9,514 bases of DNA, from positions 1-9,514 of the forward strand of contig DAINCF010000272.1 in assembly GCA_036732565.1 (NCBI GenBank), read 5' to 3'. Positions 1-6,282 of the stretch are shown here, piece by piece. The DNA is from JAIVJN01 sp036732565. GTDB lineage: Bacteria > Acidobacteriota > Vicinamibacteria > Vicinamibacterales > UBA2999. The translations under genes were made by a program, and so were the position numbers. The first letter of the stretch is position 1; each line of letters opens with the position of its first letter. The notes under the pieces were generated by a model. The model made no database searches. It was not told where the DNA came from and worked only from the letters and a program-made list of their open reading frames with translations.

Positions 1-819
1 GTTCCTGATACCAAGCGTGAGGCGGCCTGGCGGAGCGTGCTGCAGCCGTACTACGACGAGCTCGGCCTCGACATCGGCAGCGTGCCCGCCGGATCCGCAC
101 GCACGTCGTTCTCGCACGAGGTCGCCGATCTCTTGAGCGAGTTCAAGCCGCCGGTAGTGAGCTTCCACTTCGGTCTCCCATCCACTGAGCTGTTGCAACG
201 GGTGCGGTCGTGGGGCGCCAAGATTCTGTCGTCGGCGACCACCGTCGACGAGGCGCGATGGCTCGAGGCGCAGGGCGTGGACGCCGTGATCGCGCAAGGC
301 TTGGAAGCCGGCGGGCATCGCGGCATGTTTCTCACCGACGACCTGACGACGCAGGTGGGGACGTTGGCGCTGCTGCCGCAGATCGTCAACGCGGTGCGCG
401 TCCCCGTGATCGCGGCCGGGGGCATCGCCGATGCCGCAGGGGTTTCCGCCGCGATGGCGCTCGGCGCCGCCGGCGTGCAGGTCGGGACGGCGTATCTGCT
501 CTGTGCCGAAGCGACCACCAGCGCCGTGCATCGCGCGGCGTTGGCGAGTGACCAGGCTCGACACACCGCGCTCACCAACATCTTCACCGGCCGCCCCGCG
601 CGCGGCATCGTGAATCGCCTAATCCGGGAGATCGGTCCTGTCAGCGCCGTGGCACCTCAATTCCCACTGGCGACCGCCGCTATCTTTCCGTTGCGCGCGG
701 CCGCTGAAGCGATGGGCAGCGGTGACCTCTCGCCGTTGTGGGCCGGACAGAACACGAGCGGGTGCAAGAACGTGTCTGCCGCCGACCTCACACGCGGGCT
801 GACGGTGCGCGTGTCGTGA
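1..819 (+). CDS. Nitronate monooxygenase (2-nitropropane dioxygenase family), 5'-truncated
   Basis: FMN-dependent TIM-barrel enzyme that oxidises alkyl nitronates to carbonyl compounds and nitrite, cytoplasmic and usually regarded as detoxifying. The frame is open from base 1, so the true start lies left of the window. The 272 visible residues compare with roughly 320-360 for the family, so the N-terminal strands are missing. Visible residues 1-12 (PDTKREAAW region) match the family's internal segment, so the GTG at 37 is not the start. Hallmarks: AQGLEAGGHRG at about 98-108, whose His I take as the catalytic base of class I enzymes; the FMN-phosphate segments PVIAAGGIADAAG (about 135-147) and GAAGVQVGTAYL (about 155-166); TGRPARGIVNRLIRE (about 196-210); and LWAGQ near the C-terminus. 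The family is also used as annotation for some enoyl-ACP reductase (FabK)-like proteins, but the EAGGHRG and SGRPARG-type motifs favour NMO. No partner gene is visible upstream; the next gene is 256 bases downstream. Confidence 0.93.
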   Translation, partial: VPDTKREAAWRSVLQPYYDELGLDIGSVPAGSARTSFSHEVADLLSEFKPPVVSFHFGLPSTELLQRVRSWGAKILSSATTVDEARWLEAQGVDAVIAQGLEAGGHRGMFLTDDLTTQVGTLALLPQIVNAVRVPVIAAGGIADAAGVSAAMALGAAGVQVGTAYLLCAEATTSAVHRAALASDQARHTALTNIFTGRPARGIVNRLIREIGPVSAVAPQFPLATAAIFPLRAAAEAMGSGDLSPLWAGQNTSGCKNVSAADLTRGLTVRVS

Positions 820-878
820 TGGACCGCGCCCGAACCGCGCGCTCGTCTGAGGGCCCTGATCGGCCTTAACTTAAGAGC

Positions 879-1000
879 GCGTTGCGAAATTGTACGTAGC
901 GCAGGCCTTCAGGCCTGCCTGACGGCGCCAGCCGCGCACCAACGGTGTTTGGCAGGCCTGAAGGCCTGCGCTACGTACGCTACCGATAATTTCGCAACGC
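879..1000. repeat. Nested inverted-repeat element (MITE/REP-like) in the nmo-eamA gap
   Basis: The left arm (879-919) is the exact reverse complement of two right-arm blocks. Bases 879-891 (GCGTTGCGAAATT) pair with 988-1000, and 892-919 pair base for base with 951-978. The only break is a 9-base insertion in the right arm (979-987, GCTACCGAT). The loop is 920-950. Each arm contains its own near-palindrome: GCAGGCCT-TC-AGGCCTGC at 901-918 and GCAGGCCT-GA-AGGCCTGC at 952-969. The DNA or RNA could therefore form one long hairpin or two short ones. Weaker inverted similarity continues outward (GCCTTA at 863-868 against TAAGGC at 1005-1010). No ORF of its own and no obvious target-site duplication. 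It may also act as a terminator or insulator after the nitronate monooxygenase. I recall similar GGCCTTCAGGCC-type repeats in acidobacterial genomes but cannot check this here. Confidence 0.9.
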
Positions 1001-1023
1001 ACTGTAAGGCAGAGGCAGCGTCG

Positions 1024-1057
1024 AGCGAATCGTCATCACGGCAATTCGCGATTCGCT
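1024..1057 (+). promoter_or_regulatory. Perfect 9-bp inverted repeat upstream of the EamA gene
   Basis: AGCGAATCG (1024-1032) is repeated inverted as CGATTCGCT (1049-1057), with a 16-base spacer. The right half-site ends 18 bases before the ATG at 1076 and directly abuts the only purine-rich stretch available as a ribosome-binding site (GAGG, 1059-1062). The placement suits a repressor operator or an RNA hairpin limiting translation. No regulator gene is visible nearby, and I recognise no clear sigma-70 boxes. Function is inferred from position only. Confidence 0.4.
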
Positions 1058-1075
1058 TGAGGTACACGTAGATGA

Positions 1076-1984
1076 ATGCGTCTGCGTGTGCTCCTCGCGT
1101 TCGCCGCCATCTTCATCGTCTGGGGCTCCACCTACCTCGCCATCCGCTATGCCGTGGCAGAGATCCCGCCGCTGCTGACGGCTGGCGTACGCCACCTGAC
1201 CGCCGGCAGCGTGCTGTACGCGTGGGCCAGGGCGAAGGGCTATCGCGCAACCGGACGGGAGTGGGCCCACAGCGCGGTCGTTGGCGTGCTGTTCTTTCTC
1301 GTCGGCCACGGGACGCTGCACTGGGCGGAGCAGTCGGTCCCCTCCGGTCTCGCCGCGCTCCTCGTCGCCACCGAGCCACTCTGGATTGCGCTCCTGCTGG
1401 CCGCTCTGGGGATCTCCCGGCTCGGTCTGCGAACGCTCGTCGGCGTGCTGCTGGGGCTGGCTGGTGTGTGGGCCCTCGTCGGGACCGACGTGACTTCCGG
1501 CAGCGCGCTATCTGTCGGCGCCGTCGCCATCCTGGTCGGCGCCGCGTCGTGGGGCGCCGGCGTGGTGTACGCGCAGCGGGCGACTATGCCACAGAACCCG
1601 ACGCTTCGCACTGCAACGACGCTGCTCTGCGGGGCCGCGTTCCTGCTGGTGGCGTCGCTCGTGGCCGGCGAGTACAACGCAGTCGCTACTCCTTCGTGGC
1701 TGGCGCTGGGGTCGCTGGCGTATCTCATCGTGTTCGGCTCGATTGTGGCGTTCACCGCCTACTACTGGCTGCTCGATCGCTATTCCGCCACGCTGGTATC
1801 GACGCACACGTACGTGAACCCGGCGGTGGCGGTGCTCCTCGGCTGGGCGTTCGGCCGGGAGGACGTTTCGACGGCGCTGGTCCTCGGGCTGTTGTTGATT
1901 GCTGCCTCGATTGCGCTCGTGGGGACCGACTCGCCCGCGCGAGTGACGATTGCGGCGGGAGAGGAGTCTCGGTCCGGGCGCTAG
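1076..1984 (+). CDS. EamA-family (DMT superfamily) transporter, YedA/RhaT-like
   Basis: Inner-membrane exporter of the drug/metabolite transporter superfamily; substrates in this branch are mostly unknown (amino acids, metabolites or drugs). The 302 residues and about ten hydrophobic segments are the usual size. Two EamA repeats are visible at about 5-135 and 148-283. The first opens with AFAAIFIVWGSTYLAIRYA, the classic WGSTYLAIR start. LVGHGTLHWAEQSVPSGLAA at about 75-94 and ATEPLWIALLLA following it match the YedA-like subgroup. The second ends with THTYVNPAVAVLLGWAFGRE at about 243-262. The ATG at 1076 is chosen because the hydrophobic helix begins immediately after it. The ATG at 1072 is in a different frame that yields an Arg-rich, implausible protein. 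The ribosome site is weak (GAGG, 1059-1062, 13 bases away). The basic tail after residue 285 is probably cytoplasmic. The gene stands alone, convergent with the zinc-ribbon gene. Confidence 0.93.
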   Translation: MRLRVLLAFAAIFIVWGSTYLAIRYAVAEIPPLLTAGVRHLTAGSVLYAWARAKGYRATGREWAHSAVVGVLFFLVGHGTLHWAEQSVPSGLAALLVATEPLWIALLLAALGISRLGLRTLVGVLLGLAGVWALVGTDVTSGSALSVGAVAILVGAASWGAGVVYAQRATMPQNPTLRTATTLLCGAAFLLVASLVAGEYNAVATPSWLALGSLAYLIVFGSIVAFTAYYWLLDRYSATLVSTHTYVNPAVAVLLGWAFGREDVSTALVLGLLLIAASIALVGTDSPARVTIAAGEESRSGR

Positions 1985-2044
1985 TTCTCGTGGAGCGTAT
2001 CAACAGAACTACTACCATCGACCGAGAGCTCGGGGAGCAGTTTC

Positions 2045-2069
2045 CCGGCTGTTCCTACGGAACGGCCGG
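2045..2069 (+). terminator. Candidate intrinsic terminator hairpin after the EamA gene
   Basis: CCGGCTGTTCC (2045-2055), loop TAC, and GGAACGGCCGG (2059-2069) form an 11-bp stem. Its single non-Watson-Crick position is a U.G pair in plus-strand RNA but a C.A mismatch in minus-strand RNA, so the structure suits transcripts coming from the EamA gene. A moderately T-rich stretch follows (TTGTGATTTCG, 2070-2080) but no clean U-tract. It lies 60 bases past the EamA stop and 25 bases before the converging zinc-ribbon stop. Confidence 0.5.
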
Positions 2070-2093
2070 TTGTGATTTCGACGGTACATCCCA

Positions 2094-2804
2094 CTAGACG
2101 TCGCGCTTGAGCCAGCGCGCGATCGCCGCGATGCCAACCTCGACGAGGCCCGATGCGGACGCGTCGCGCCACCACTCATGGCTGTGGTCCTTGCTCGCGA
2201 ACGCGGCTTCGACCTCGCGTCGCGCGCGAGCCAGGTTCACCTGCAGCGCCGGATCGATCGGCCGCGGCGTCGACGCCTCGCGAAGCTGCGCCACCAGCTT
2301 CTCGGCCTGCTTCATGTCCAACATCGACACCGGGGAGTCACAATGCGGGCAAACCGACGCGTGCATCAGGTCGATCGGCGCACCGCAGTTCGAGCAGGCG
2401 ACGCTCTGAATGTGCTGGCGCAGCTCCTGAAGCTGTCTCGCCGACAGCATCTTCACGAAGCTCTTCTCACGCAGGAAGTTGAAGAACGTGACGAGGCGTC
2501 CGTGCCCGTTGTCGCAGCGCCAGTATTGGAACGGGGTATTGCGCTGGCGGTCGTGCGTCGGCAGCAGCCGTGAACGACAGTGTGGGCAGCGGACGAGGGC
2601 GGGGATCGTCGGCTTCTGGCCAGCCGAGGCTTCGCCAATGCGTCTGAACAGCTCCAACGTCGAGGCGGGTGACAGCTTGAGACTCTCGTAGGCGTCGAAC
2701 CAGAAGACATGACACCCGTCGCAGAGGTCCACAGTGATTGCCGTCGACAGGTGTCCCTCGAGCGTCAGCGTGACCATCCCGCGCGCGCAGCTTGGGCAAG
2801 TCAC
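2094..2804 (-). CDS. Protein with three zinc-ribbon Cys clusters, function unknown
   Basis: A 236-residue cytoplasmic-looking protein with no signal peptide or membrane helix. Three pairs of metal-binding knuckles are visible: C3/C6 with C28/C31 (CPSC and CDGCH, the spacing of a TFIIB-type zinc ribbon); C73/C76 with C97 and H101 (CPHC and CDNGH); and C137/C140 with C152/C155 (CSNC and CPHC). The first fits the zf-TFIIB family (PF13453), whose members are mostly uncharacterised. A Lys/Arg/Glu-rich helical stretch (about 160-205) and a short C-terminal segment ending WLKRDV follow. The start is GTG at 2804; it is needed to include the first CPSC knuckle, since the next Met (residue 10) would lose it. 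Only a weak upstream AGGTG (2818-2822) is visible, so translation may be coupled to the cytochrome gene ending 40 bases upstream. DNA, RNA or protein binding are all possible; I do not recognise a specific function. Confidence 0.8.
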   Translation of the reverse strand: MTCPSCARGMVTLTLEGHLSTAITVDLCDGCHVFWFDAYESLKLSPASTLELFRRIGEASAGQKPTIPALVRCPHCRSRLLPTHDRQRNTPFQYWRCDNGHGRLVTFFNFLREKSFVKMLSARQLQELRQHIQSVACSNCGAPIDLMHASVCPHCDSPVSMLDMKQAEKLVAQLREASTPRPIDPALQVNLARARREVEAAFASKDHSHEWWRDASASGLVEVGIAAIARWLKRDV

Positions 2805-2844
2805 GACTGCACTCGGACACCTGTTGACGGACTCACCACCTCGG

Positions 2845-3498
2845 TCAACGCGCCGCTGGTCCTGTATCTGCCGCAGCGCCGGGCTCCGCGTGCGGAATAC
2901 TGCTCAGGTATTCGTACATCGCGCGCAGGTCCCGATCGGTCAGGTCCTGGTAGACCGGCCATGGCATCACTTGCAGCAGCGGCGAGATCTGTGGATGCCT
3001 CTGGTCGAGGTCGATGCCGGTGCGCATGATCTGACGGAACTGATCGAACGTCCACTCCAGCTGGCCGGAGCCGGCTTCTGGCGTCAGGTTTCGAGACACG
3101 AACGGACCAAACGACATACCGCCGGCCAGGTAATGCTCGGCATTGATCCGCTTCGGCTCCCCTTTGAACGGATCACCGCCTGGTGCGAACGGAGGGTTCG
3201 TGTGACAGTCGTTGCAGCCTCCGGTCGCATTGACTAAATAGCTGCCGAGCCCCACGAGCGGAATGTTCTTACCTTGCAGATTCAGTCGCACGGGTGCGAT
3301 TTGGAATCCGCGCACCATACGTGCGATCTCGAAGCTGAAGAAGCCGAAGACGTCGCGCTCGTTGATGCCAACGGCGCGCAGTTGTTGAGCGGAGGGCATG
3401 GGCACGTCCTGGGAAGCCTCAGGGGCTTGCGCGCTCACGTAGCCGATGGCGAGCACGAGGGTAGCGGCGAGGGAGAGGAACAGCAGTCGGAACCTCAT
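2845..3498 (-). CDS. Secreted monohaem cytochrome c family protein
   Basis: Periplasmic or membrane-anchored electron carrier; the partner oxidoreductase is not in the window. From the ATG at 3498 it has 217 residues. Residues 1-25 form a signal peptide (basic MRFR, a hydrophobic core, then an A-Q-A cleavage site). After a spacer of about 60 residues come GSYLVNATGGCNDCH (C95, C98, H99), the single haem c attachment motif with its proximal His, and FVSRNLTPEAGSG (about 133-145). M178 in LLQVMPWP is the probable distal haem ligand, and DLRAMYEYLSSIPH is the C-terminal helix of this class. The C-terminal tail is Ala/Pro-rich and probably disordered. Such domains often serve as subunits of dehydrogenases or as c-type carriers in oxidative metabolism. 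The upstream ATG at 3510 would add MEET, but its codons consist of the Shine-Dalgarno sequence itself, so 3498 is preferred. Probably co-transcribed with the zinc-ribbon gene. Confidence 0.87.
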   Translation of the reverse strand: MRFRLLFLSLAATLVLAIGYVSAQAPEASQDVPMPSAQQLRAVGINERDVFGFFSFEIARMVRGFQIAPVRLNLQGKNIPLVGLGSYLVNATGGCNDCHTNPPFAPGGDPFKGEPKRINAEHYLAGGMSFGPFVSRNLTPEAGSGQLEWTFDQFRQIMRTGIDLDQRHPQISPLLQVMPWPVYQDLTDRDLRAMYEYLSSIPHAEPGAAADTGPAAR

Positions 3499-3500
3499 CG

Positions 3501-3508
3501 TTTCCTCC
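3501..3508 (-). promoter_or_regulatory. Strong ribosome-binding site that fixes the cytochrome c start
   Basis: On the minus strand GGAGGAAA (3508 to 3501) ends two bases before the ATG at 3498; the GGAGG core is spaced 5 bases from it. An in-frame ATG at 3510 overlaps the site and has no comparable sequence before it. This places initiation at 3498. The leader further upstream (3511-3590) shows no convincing sigma-70 promoter but contains one copy of the 13-bp repeat, at 3571-3583. Confidence 0.75.
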
Positions 3509-3590
3509 ATGACCTGAAGCCGTGGGCGTCAGGCGGTCGGACAGAACCGTGCGGCGCGACCGCGTCTCTAGGAAACTTCGTGCCAACGCT

Positions 3591-3685
3591 GCGCGAGTGT
3601 TCCACACGAACGTTCCCACTCGGGTTCCCGACGGCGGTTCCACACGAGGGTGCGGTTTCGCACGATGGTTCCCCACAAAGAATCC
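3591..3685 (-). repeat. Degenerate 13-bp repeat array, reverse-oriented half
   Basis: About seven consecutive copies of the reverse complement of GGAACCCTCGTGG (that is, CCACGAGGGTTCC). They sit at 3591-3603, 3604-3616, 3617-3628 (12 bases), 3629-3641, 3642-3654, 3660-3672 and 3673-3685. Each full unit matches the consensus at 9 to 11 of 13 positions. One 5-base irregularity lies at 3655-3659. The units are more diverged than those of the forward half. Confidence 0.7.
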
Positions 3686-3828
3686 AACGAACCCGTAGAA
3701 CCCTCGTGAGGAACCTTCGTGCGGCGCCGAACCATGCGTGGCACCCCATCGGAACCCTCGTGGGGAACCCTCGTGGGGAACCCTCGTGGGGAACCCTCGT
3801 GCAGAACCCTCGTGGCGAACCTTCGTCA
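3686..3828 (+). repeat. 13-bp tandem repeat array, forward half
   Basis: Bases 3751-3828 are six head-to-tail 13-base units. Three are identical GGAACCCTCGTGG (3751, 3764, 3777), followed by GGAACCCTCGTGC (3790), AGAACCCTCGTGG (3803) and CGAACCTTCGTCA (3816). Further units are AGAACCCTCGTGA (3697-3709), GGAACCTTCGTGC (3710-3722), a 14-base variant CGAACCATGCGTGG (3728-3741) and a shortened one near 3688. Because the preceding half (3591-3685) has the opposite orientation, the two halves can fold back on one another as an imperfect hairpin centred near 3686. As the 3' flank of the permease transcript this could act as a terminator or 3'-end stabiliser. Repeat length is not a multiple of three, so it is unlikely to be selected as coding sequence. 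Confidence 0.92.
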
Positions 3829-6237
3829 GTCGGTTCGCAGGGCAATCACGGGATCGATCCTGGTCGCGCGCCGTGCCGGAAACCACGAGGCGCACTCGGC
3901 GACCAGCAGCAGCGTCGCGGAGACCGCGAGGTAGATCAGCGGATCGGCCGGATCGACCTCGAACAGCGCCTGCTGCATCAGCCTCGACACGCCGAGCGCG
4001 CCGAGAATCCCCAGCGCGATGCCGACGAGCGTGAGCCGGCGGCCGTGGCCGAGCACCATCCGCATCACCACGCGGGGCGACGCGCCGAGGGCCATGCGAA
4101 TGCCGATCTCACTCGTCCGGAACGCCACGAGGTGCGCCATCACGCTGTAGACGCCCAGGCTGGCGAGCAGCAGCGCGAGGCCGGCGAACGCGGCCAGCAG
4201 TGCCAGCGCGAGTTTCCGGTCCGCGACGGTCTGAGCGATGCGCGTCGACAGCGTTTGCGGTTCGAGCAGCGGCAGATCCGCATCAACTGTTCGCAGGGCC
4301 TCACGCACGAGCGGCACCATCGCCGCGGGACTGACGTTGGTGCGCACCAGGAGGTTGGTGAACGTCTCGGGCCGCTGCAACGCCGGCAAGAAGTAGTCCG
4401 CCTCGGGCGGCGTGTTCAGGCTCGTGCTGCGCACATCCGCGACCACGCCGACGACCTGCGAGGGCATCTGTCCCATGCCCGTGACCAGCGTGCGGCCGAC
4501 GGGATCCTCGCCGGGGAAGTGCCGTCGCGCGAACGTCTCGTTGACGATCACGACATGCGGGACGCGCGAGCTGTCGCGCTCGTCGAAGTCACGCCCGGCG
4601 CGGATGGGAATGCCGAGGGTGTGGAAGTACCGCGGCGACACGAGATGACGGTTGGCGTGCGGGCGCTCGCTCATCGGCGGCAGCGGCCGGCCCATGACGG
4701 CTATTGGCGCCGGCGTCTGCGCTCCGGTGAGCGGCACGCGATCGGTCAGTGTGGCCGCGGTCGTCCCAGGGAGCGTCGCCAACTGTTGATACAAGCGTTC
4801 GTAGAACGCGACGAGCTTCTCGCGGTCGTAGCGCTGCGGCGGCAGGACCAGTTGCGCGGTGAAGACGTTGCCGGCGTCGAAGCCTGGCTCCACTCGCTGC
4901 AGACGAGCGAAGCTCGTGAGCAGCAGGCCCGCGGCGATCAACAGCACGAGCGACAGTGACACCTCGGCCACCAGCAGGCTGGCCCGCAGACGTTGCCCCG
5001 CGCCGGTGGAGCCGCGGCTCGCTTCCTTGAGCGCCTCCTGCACGTTCACACCTGACGCCTGCAAGGCGGGCAACAGTCCAATGGCCAGCCCGGTGACGAG
5101 CGTCACGATCAGCGTGAAGCCGAGCGCGATCGGGTCGAGGCCGATCTCCACGGCGCGAGGAATCAGATCGGCCCCGAACGCGACCAGGACACGGAGTGCC
5201 CACATCGCCAGCAGCAGTCCGAGGGCACCGCCGAGCACGGCCATCACCATGCTCTCGGTGACCAGCTGCCTGACAACGTCGGCTCGCTTTGCGCCCAGCG
5301 CGAAGCGCGCGGCGATCTCCTTGCGGCGTCCGGCAAACCGCGCGAGCAGCAGGTTGGCGATGTTCGCGCACGCGATCAGGAGCACGCAGCCCACGGCGCC
5401 GAACAACATCAGATAACTACGGCGCTGCTCGCCGACGGCATCCTCCAGCAGGGGCACCACCTCGATCTGCGACGGTGCGTCGACGTTGGCGGAGTTCGCC
5501 TCGCGGTAGCCGCCGGCAATGACGTTCATGGCCTCGCGGGCTTGCTGCAAGGATGCCTCAGGACGCAGCCGTGCGATCGCCTGGAAGAAGTAGCCGCCGT
5601 TGTTCAATTGCGCGGGCACGATGTACGGCACCTCGACGGGTCGCGGCACCCAGATCTGGATCTGGTTCAACGGAAACGCCGACGCCGCTTCGGGCAGGAT
5701 GCCGATGATGGTATACGGGACCCCGTCGAGCGTGAGCGCTTGCCCCAGAATCGACCGGTCGCGGTTGAAACGCTCCTGCCACAACGTGTGGCTGACCAGC
5801 GCGACGTGCTCACCCCCGGGACGATCCTCGTCTGCCGCGAAGTTCCGACCCAGCACCGGCTCGATCCCCAGGGTGGGCAGCAGGGTGGCCGAGGCATACA
5901 GGCCGACGAGCTGCTCGGGATCGCCCTTTCCGGTCAGCGTGAATGCATTGAACGCCGACAGCGACAGATCGGTAAACACCTGCTGGCGCTCTTGCACCGC
6001 GAGGTAGCGGGGATACGAAAAGCCGACCCGAATCAGCTGCTGGGCCTCGGTCGTCGAGCTCAACCTGACCAGACGATCCGGCTCGCGGTAGGGAAGCGGG
6101 CGGAGGAACACCGAGTTGACGACGCTGAACAGCGCCACGTTCGCGCCGATCCCGAGCGCAAGGCCCACGACCGCGACGATCGTGAACCCGGGCGACTTCA
6201 CGAGTTGCCGGACGGCGGAGCGCAGCTCGAAATGCAC
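3826..6237 (-). CDS. ADOP-type ABC transporter permease (duplicated MacB_PCD/FtsX, no ATPase)
   Basis: Membrane protein of the MacB/FtsX permease class, 803 residues. It has two copies of the usual unit. Copy 1: N-terminal helix at about 17-43 (FTIVAVVGLALGIGANVALF), periplasmic MacB core at about 45-270, then FtsX helices at about 276-300, 329-354 and 370-394, with FALGAKRADVV at 312-322. Copy 2: helix at about 419-443, core at about 450-670, FtsX helices at about 677-705, 735-755 and 767-785, with MALGASPRVV at 715-724 and a terminal RIDPVIALR. This order is that of the acidobacterial duplicated orphan permeases. No ATPase gene is adjacent, so the energy source and cargo are unknown; MacB-like relatives export macrolides, peptides or lipoproteins. 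The start is GTG at 6237, with a good GGGAGG site 5 bases before it. The TGA stop lies in the last repeat unit (3816-3828). Confidence 0.92.
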   Translation of the reverse strand: MHFELRSAVRQLVKSPGFTIVAVVGLALGIGANVALFSVVNSVFLRPLPYREPDRLVRLSSTTEAQQLIRVGFSYPRYLAVQERQQVFTDLSLSAFNAFTLTGKGDPEQLVGLYASATLLPTLGIEPVLGRNFAADEDRPGGEHVALVSHTLWQERFNRDRSILGQALTLDGVPYTIIGILPEAASAFPLNQIQIWVPRPVEVPYIVPAQLNNGGYFFQAIARLRPEASLQQAREAMNVIAGGYREANSANVDAPSQIEVVPLLEDAVGEQRRSYLMLFGAVGCVLLIACANIANLLLARFAGRRKEIAARFALGAKRADVVRQLVTESMVMAVLGGALGLLLAMWALRVLVAFGADLIPRAVEIGLDPIALGFTLIVTLVTGLAIGLLPALQASGVNVQEALKEASRGSTGAGQRLRASLLVAEVSLSLVLLIAAGLLLTSFARLQRVEPGFDAGNVFTAQLVLPPQRYDREKLVAFYERLYQQLATLPGTTAATLTDRVPLTGAQTPAPIAVMGRPLPPMSERPHANRHLVSPRYFHTLGIPIRAGRDFDERDSSRVPHVVIVNETFARRHFPGEDPVGRTLVTGMGQMPSQVVGVVADVRSTSLNTPPEADYFLPALQRPETFTNLLVRTNVSPAAMVPLVREALRTVDADLPLLEPQTLSTRIAQTVADRKLALALLAAFAGLALLLASLGVYSVMAHLVAFRTSEIGIRMALGASPRVVMRMVLGHGRRLTLVGIALGILGALGVSRLMQQALFEVDPADPLIYLAVSATLLLVAECASWFPARRATRIDPVIALRTD

Positions 6238-6242
6238 GGCGA

Positions 6243-6248
6243 CCTCCC
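6243..6248 (-). promoter_or_regulatory. Ribosome-binding site for the ADOP permease
   Basis: GGGAGG read on the minus strand, spaced 5 bases from the GTG at 6237. It supports the GTG start, since the encoded MHFELRSAVRQLVKSPGFT is the typical N-terminal sequence of ADOP permeases. Confidence 0.7.
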
Positions 6249-6282
6249 GCTACATTGTGCCTCGTGATCCCGTCAGTTCCCT

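Noticed and set aside
1072..2097. 341-residue frame starting 4 bases before the EamA gene
   Set aside because: It is a frame-shifted reading of the EamA gene, Arg-rich and without membrane segments. The 1076 frame has clear EamA motifs.
3570..3586. Sigma-54 promoter for the cytochrome gene
   Set aside because: The -24 half matches well on the minus strand, but the -12 half lacks the conserved G. The sequence is explained as a copy of the 13-bp repeat, so it is kept only as a question in the findings.
3755..3800. G-quadruplex from the GGGG runs in the array
   Set aside because: Only three GGGG runs occur, with 9-base loops that contain CCC able to pair with them, so hairpins are more likely.
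3751..3828. CRISPR array
   Set aside because: The 13-base units are directly abutting with no spacers, the inverted half is incompatible with a CRISPR, and no cas genes are present.
3419..3895. Minus-strand frames across the array with repeated HEGSPRGF-like peptide
   Set aside because: The periodic peptide is a direct result of the 13-bp DNA repeat read in three successive frames. There is no ribosome site, the frames overlap two real genes, and the reverse half breaks the pattern.
3274..4959. 561-residue open frame on the plus strand
   Set aside because: It runs antisense through the cytochrome leader, the repeat array and the ADOP gene. Its translation is rich in Arg, His, Gln and Glu with no domain; this is the usual shadow of a high-GC gene.
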